In this document: piece by piece, positions 15,374-17,830 of the stretch
Position numbering within the stretch: position 1 is the first letter of the stretch
Layout of the letters: every line of letters begins with the position of its first letter
Assembly: GCA_963169055.1 (NCBI GenBank)
Contig: CAUJFU010000143.1
Location: 1 to 17,830 of the forward strand
Length of the DNA: 17,830 nt
From: Myxococcota bacterium
Lineage (GTDB): Bacteria; Myxococcota_C; UBA6777
Direction of reading: 5' to 3'
Translations under genes and position numbers: made by a program
The notes under the pieces: generated by a model
Seen by the model: the letters and a program-made list of their open reading frames with translations, nothing else
What the model was told of the DNA's origin: nothing
Databases searched by the model: none

Positions 15374-17142
15374 GTCGGGTTTGGCGCGGTAGAACGTTGT
15401 GGAGTCTTGTCTTTGTTTTCTCTCCTTCTCTCAAACGGCGCTGTAGGCAGATGCTGTGCGCCTTCTTTGGCTTTCGTCGGCAGTTCTTCAGGCGACGGTG
15501 CTTCGCTGCGCCCGTTTCCATCGGACAGATCGCCTCCATCAGGGTGTTCGACAAGACCGTCAGGCGGCGGCCCCTCGCTTGTAGGAACAACAGCACCATC
15601 CAAAAGCGCTCCGCCATCGGCCATTTGGCCAACCTGCGGGTTCGTTGGTGCGACCGGACTGAGTGGTTTATTAGCAGGTTTCGGCTTTTTCAAGTGCGGC
15701 ATCCAATCCATGTCGGTCGCTCTTGACCAGATATGCGTGGCAGCCGCCCAGTCCGTATCGGACACCAAAGGTTCTTCCTCGACAGGTGCCAAAAAGACGG
15801 CAGCCCCAAACAACCCCGCCAACACGATCATCCCAAAGCCCACCACATACCACCAACGGCGACTCCCCAGATCTGCCCATACTTCCGCCCACGAACGCTT
15901 CGGTTCGGGATCAGGGATATGATCGTCGCGCTGGAAACGACGTGCGCGCAAAGCCCGCTTTTCCGCTTCGAGATTTTGGATCTGCGCAGCATCGCGCTGC
16001 ACCAACGGATGCTCTCCGCCCGAAGGCTCGCGCAATGAAACACGTTCTCGACGCTCGGTCTGTGCGAAGTTTAGCCGATAAGAGCCGATGCCTTCTTCGA
16101 CAGGCTCCTCTTTTTTTACCTCGATGGTCTGTTTGACGGTTTCGGGCAACGCGATCCCTTCGTCCACGAGGCTTTGCACCAGCCGGTCGCGAAACACCAA
16201 CATGGTTTCGGGTCGGTGTTCAGGGTGTTTTGAGAGGCAATCCGCAAGCAACTCCTCAATTCCCTGAGGATACGTCCCAATCCCTGCAACTTCCGACAAA
16301 AAGGGCGGGTCCGTAAAGACGTGTTGGCTCATGTACTCTGCTGGATTATCCGCTTTAAACAGCGGTCCCCCTGTCAGGATCTCAAACAAGATCACCGCCA
16401 ACGAATAGATATCCGTACGCCGATCCAACGGCGTTCCCACGGCTTGCTCAGGAGAGATATAACGCGGCGTACCCACCGTCTTTCCGTGTTGTGTGATGGC
16501 GTTCACTTTGTCTTGGACGATCTTTCCGACCCCAAAATCCAAGATCTTCAACCGCTCAAAGCCTTGCACAGGCTGCAAAATAAAGATGTTTTCGGGCTTT
16601 AGATCGCGATGTAAGACGCCTTCTTCGTGGGCGTAGTGCATCCCCTCGCAGATCTGCACAAAGATGTGACACAGCACATCCAACGGCATCTGCCCTTGGT
16701 AAAGCTGAAGGTACACATCCAAACCACAGCCATGCAAAAGTTCCATCACAAGGTAAAAACCCAGATCATCCTCAAAACCAAACTCGTAAACCGAAACGAT
16801 GTTGGGATGCCGCAAACGCTGGAGAATGCGTGCCTCATGATAAAAGCGATCGATGTGCAGGCTATCCATCCGCAGCACTGTCTGGAGGATCTTGACCGCA
16901 ACACGTTGCATCCGCTGGTGGTGCGCGGCCTCATAGATCACGCCCATCCCACCTTCCGCAAAACGCCGCTCCATCCGCCACTGCCCGCCCACCAAACGCC
17001 CAATCAACGGATCTTTCGCCTTTTGTGTGGGCTGAACGGGTACGGATTCCTCGATGATATAATCCCCAGAAGACGAATACTCTGGGCCTGCGGAGATGCC
17101 GATGTCGTCGTACGATGGATTTTTTGGGTTGCGTCCGTTCAC
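15361..17142 (-). CDS. Membrane-anchored Ser/Thr protein kinase with Pro/Asp/Gly-rich outer tail
   Basis: A 593-residue kinase. After an N-terminal low-complexity region of about 50 residues the Hanks-type domain runs from about 54 to 325: EGGMG 63-67, Lys94 (VAVK), HRDLKPEN 178-185, DFG 202-204, GTPRYISPEQ 224-233 and DIYSLAV at 244. All catalytic residues are present. A charged juxtamembrane region (about 340-428) leads to one transmembrane helix (about 430-453). The remaining roughly 140 residues, presumably periplasmic, are Pro/Asp/Gly-rich and disordered-looking, with no PASTA repeats or other known sensor domain. The GTG start at 17142 is supported by AGAGG (17149-17153) 6 nt upstream, which overlaps the stop of the lipoprotein gene. 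Its 3' end carries one copy of a 27-nt repeat found again before the next kinase gene. Confidence 0.92.
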   Translation of the reverse strand: MNGRNPKNPSYDDIGISAGPEYSSSGDYIIEESVPVQPTQKAKDPLIGRLVGGQWRMERRFAEGGMGVIYEAAHHQRMQRVAVKILQTVLRMDSLHIDRFYHEARILQRLRHPNIVSVYEFGFEDDLGFYLVMELLHGCGLDVYLQLYQGQMPLDVLCHIFVQICEGMHYAHEEGVLHRDLKPENIFILQPVQGFERLKILDFGVGKIVQDKVNAITQHGKTVGTPRYISPEQAVGTPLDRRTDIYSLAVILFEILTGGPLFKADNPAEYMSQHVFTDPPFLSEVAGIGTYPQGIEELLADCLSKHPEHRPETMLVFRDRLVQSLVDEGIALPETVKQTIEVKKEEPVEEGIGSYRLNFAQTERRERVSLREPSGGEHPLVQRDAAQIQNLEAEKRALRARRFQRDDHIPDPEPKRSWAEVWADLGSRRWWYVVGFGMIVLAGLFGAAVFLAPVEEEPLVSDTDWAAATHIWSRATDMDWMPHLKKPKPANKPLSPVAPTNPQVGQMADGGALLDGAVVPTSEGPPPDGLVEHPDGGDLSDGNGRSEAPSPEELPTKAKEGAQHLPTAPFERRRENKDKTPQRSTAPNPTPQE

Positions 17143-17148
17143 AAAAAA

Positions 17149-17153
17149 CCTCT
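17149..17153 (-). promoter_or_regulatory. Shine-Dalgarno of the membrane kinase overlapping the lipoprotein stop
   Basis: AGAGG on the minus strand sits 6 nt before the GTG at 17142 and shares a base with the TAA at 17153-17155. This decides the GTG start and couples the kinase to the lipoprotein gene. Confidence 0.6.
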
Positions 17154-17623
17154 TATTTTCGCTGTCTAGGGGGTTGAGTGGTTTGGCGTGTTTTCTTGGG
17201 GCTTCGTGTTTGGCGTTTTTGATGGAGCGCGTGGATCATCGCCCCCGGCTGAAAGATCCCCTCAAGACGCCGCGCAAAGGCAAGTTCCGCACGTTCGAGT
17301 TCTTGAAGCGAAGACTGGATATCTTTACGTTCAAACAACCACGTCTCATAGCGCACAAATTCACCTTGGGCCTTTGCCACTTGTAAGCGACCGTAGGTGC
17401 GCCATGTTGCAAGCAACGCCCGACACTGACGTGTCGATGCGCCGCCACTTTCGGCAGATTCGCGCACCGAACGACAAGCACGCGGCAGCGACCGCATCTC
17501 CATACAGATCTTGAGCGCCAACTCCCGACACGGCGATTGGCAACCGCTCAAGGTCAACGCTCCCAACCACAACACCATCCACGCCCATCCGCCCAAACGG
17601 ACCGCGCTTCTTTCCTGCGCCAT
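17153..17623 (-). CDS. Small lipoprotein, first gene of the kinase operon
   Basis: A 156-residue protein. The N-terminus has Arg9, a hydrophobic stretch (WAWMVLWLGALTL) and a lipobox LSGC with Cys28, followed by Gln-Ser, which does not specify inner-membrane retention, so outer-membrane attachment is likely. The mature part has four more Cys (32, 40, 50, 67), a probable helical segment of about 70-125 (YETWLFERKDIQSSLQELERAELAFARRLEG) and a very basic C-terminal tail (RSPKKTRQTTQPPRQRK). No family is recognised. ATG at 17623 has AGGAG (17630-17634) 6 nt upstream. The stop is 10 nt before the GTG of the membrane kinase gene, so the two are cotranscribed. A role as an envelope partner or input for that kinase is inferred from position only. 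Confidence 0.78.
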   Translation of the reverse strand: MAQERSAVRLGGWAWMVLWLGALTLSGCQSPCRELALKICMEMRSLPRACRSVRESAESGGASTRQCRALLATWRTYGRLQVAKAQGEFVRYETWLFERKDIQSSLQELERAELAFARRLEGIFQPGAMIHALHQKRQTRSPKKTRQTTQPPRQRK

Positions 17624-17680
17624 CGCACTCTCCTATGCCCCAATGCCGCAAAAACCGATACCCACGCATACGCGCCTCGC

Positions 17681-17709
17681 ATCCTAACACCCAAACTGCC
17701 GCCGGTCTA
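17681..17709 (-). promoter_or_regulatory. Candidate promoter of the lipoprotein-kinase operon
   Basis: On the minus strand TAGACC (17704-17709) and TAGGAT (17681-17686) are 17 nt apart. Each matches the sigma70 consensus at four of six positions. The predicted leader would be about 50 nt. Seen by eye only. Confidence 0.35.
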
Positions 17710-17723
17710 GTCTAATCCTTTTC

Positions 17724-17830
17724 CATCCCCCCTCACCTGTCTCCGATGCCTACACTCCGCCCGCTCCCTCGCCCCGCCCAAGCCCCCCCCCCCCCGAACC
17801 GATCAAGCCCCAGTGCCGCCGCCCCGCCCA
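17724..17830. other. C-rich (minus-strand G-rich) tract with 13-nt homopolymer
   Basis: The last hundred bases are strongly C-rich on the plus strand, with a run of 13 C at 17783-17795 and several further runs of four to six C. No open frame, tRNA or repeat array is evident. The tract lies just upstream of the candidate promoter for the lipoprotein-kinase operon. Confidence 0.85.

Noticed and set aside
1-17830. Apparent excess of the palindrome GATATC (21 copies counted, about 3 expected from base composition).
   Set aside because: 17 of the 21 copies are in-frame Asp-Ile codon pairs (GAT ATC), and the 5-kb stretch covering the kinase-ATPase-TPR gene, which has no Asp-Ile pair, has none. Codon preference explains nearly all of it.

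Overview
The window looks like chromosomal DNA from a Gram-negative bacterium of roughly 55-57% GC (estimated by eye). Signal peptides, an outer-membrane-type lipoprotein, two predicted outer-membrane beta-barrels, two large eukaryote-type Ser/Thr kinases, a PP2C-type phosphatase, a very cysteine-rich surface-type protein and Asp/Gly/Pro-rich low-complexity tails together suggest Myxococcota or a related former 'deltaproteobacterial' phylum such as Bradymonadota. That placement is inference. I see no rRNA, tRNA, CRISPR array, insertion sequence or phage gene, and no clear sign of recent transfer.

Layout, left to right. (1) 2-862 (+): the 3' part of a cysteine-rich, probably secreted protein whose start lies outside the window. 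(2) 910-3063 (-): two tandem paralogous outer-membrane beta-barrel proteins, 12 nt apart. (3) 3335-4243 (-): a secreted DUF4846-family protein. (4) 4607-5914 (+): a PP2C/PPM-type phosphatase, divergent from DUF4846 across about 360 bp of non-coding DNA. (5) 5941-6972 (-): an exported endonuclease/exonuclease/phosphatase-fold hydrolase, convergent with the phosphatase. (6) 7212-9902 (-): a tightly overlapping operon, nnr (NAD(P)HX epimerase/dehydratase), tsaE (tRNA t6A ATPase) and a DUF2786 protein. (7) 10065-11570 (-): rng, ribonuclease G. (8) 11741-17623 (-): a lipoprotein, then a membrane-anchored Ser/Thr kinase, then a 1175-residue kinase-AAA-TPR protein. The first two are linked by an SD that overlaps a stop codon.

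How the parts may work together. nnr-tsaE-DUF2786-rng is housekeeping: metabolite repair, tRNA modification and RNA processing. The kinase block looks like a sensory module. A lipoprotein and a kinase with a single transmembrane segment and a long non-cytoplasmic tail could form an envelope sensor, and a soluble kinase-ATPase-TPR protein lies next to it. The PP2C phosphatase is the obvious candidate counter-enzyme, but it lies about 6 kb away from the kinase block on the other strand, so the link is inferred.

No clearly new defence or mobile system was found. The points most worth a second look are a 13-nt homopolymer in a G-quadruplex-prone tract upstream of the lipoprotein-kinase operon, a duplicated 27-nt segment and a perfect 14-bp palindrome between the two kinase genes, a nested hairpin followed by a T run just before nnr, the coupling of a DUF2786 protein to tsaE, and the tandem barrel pair.
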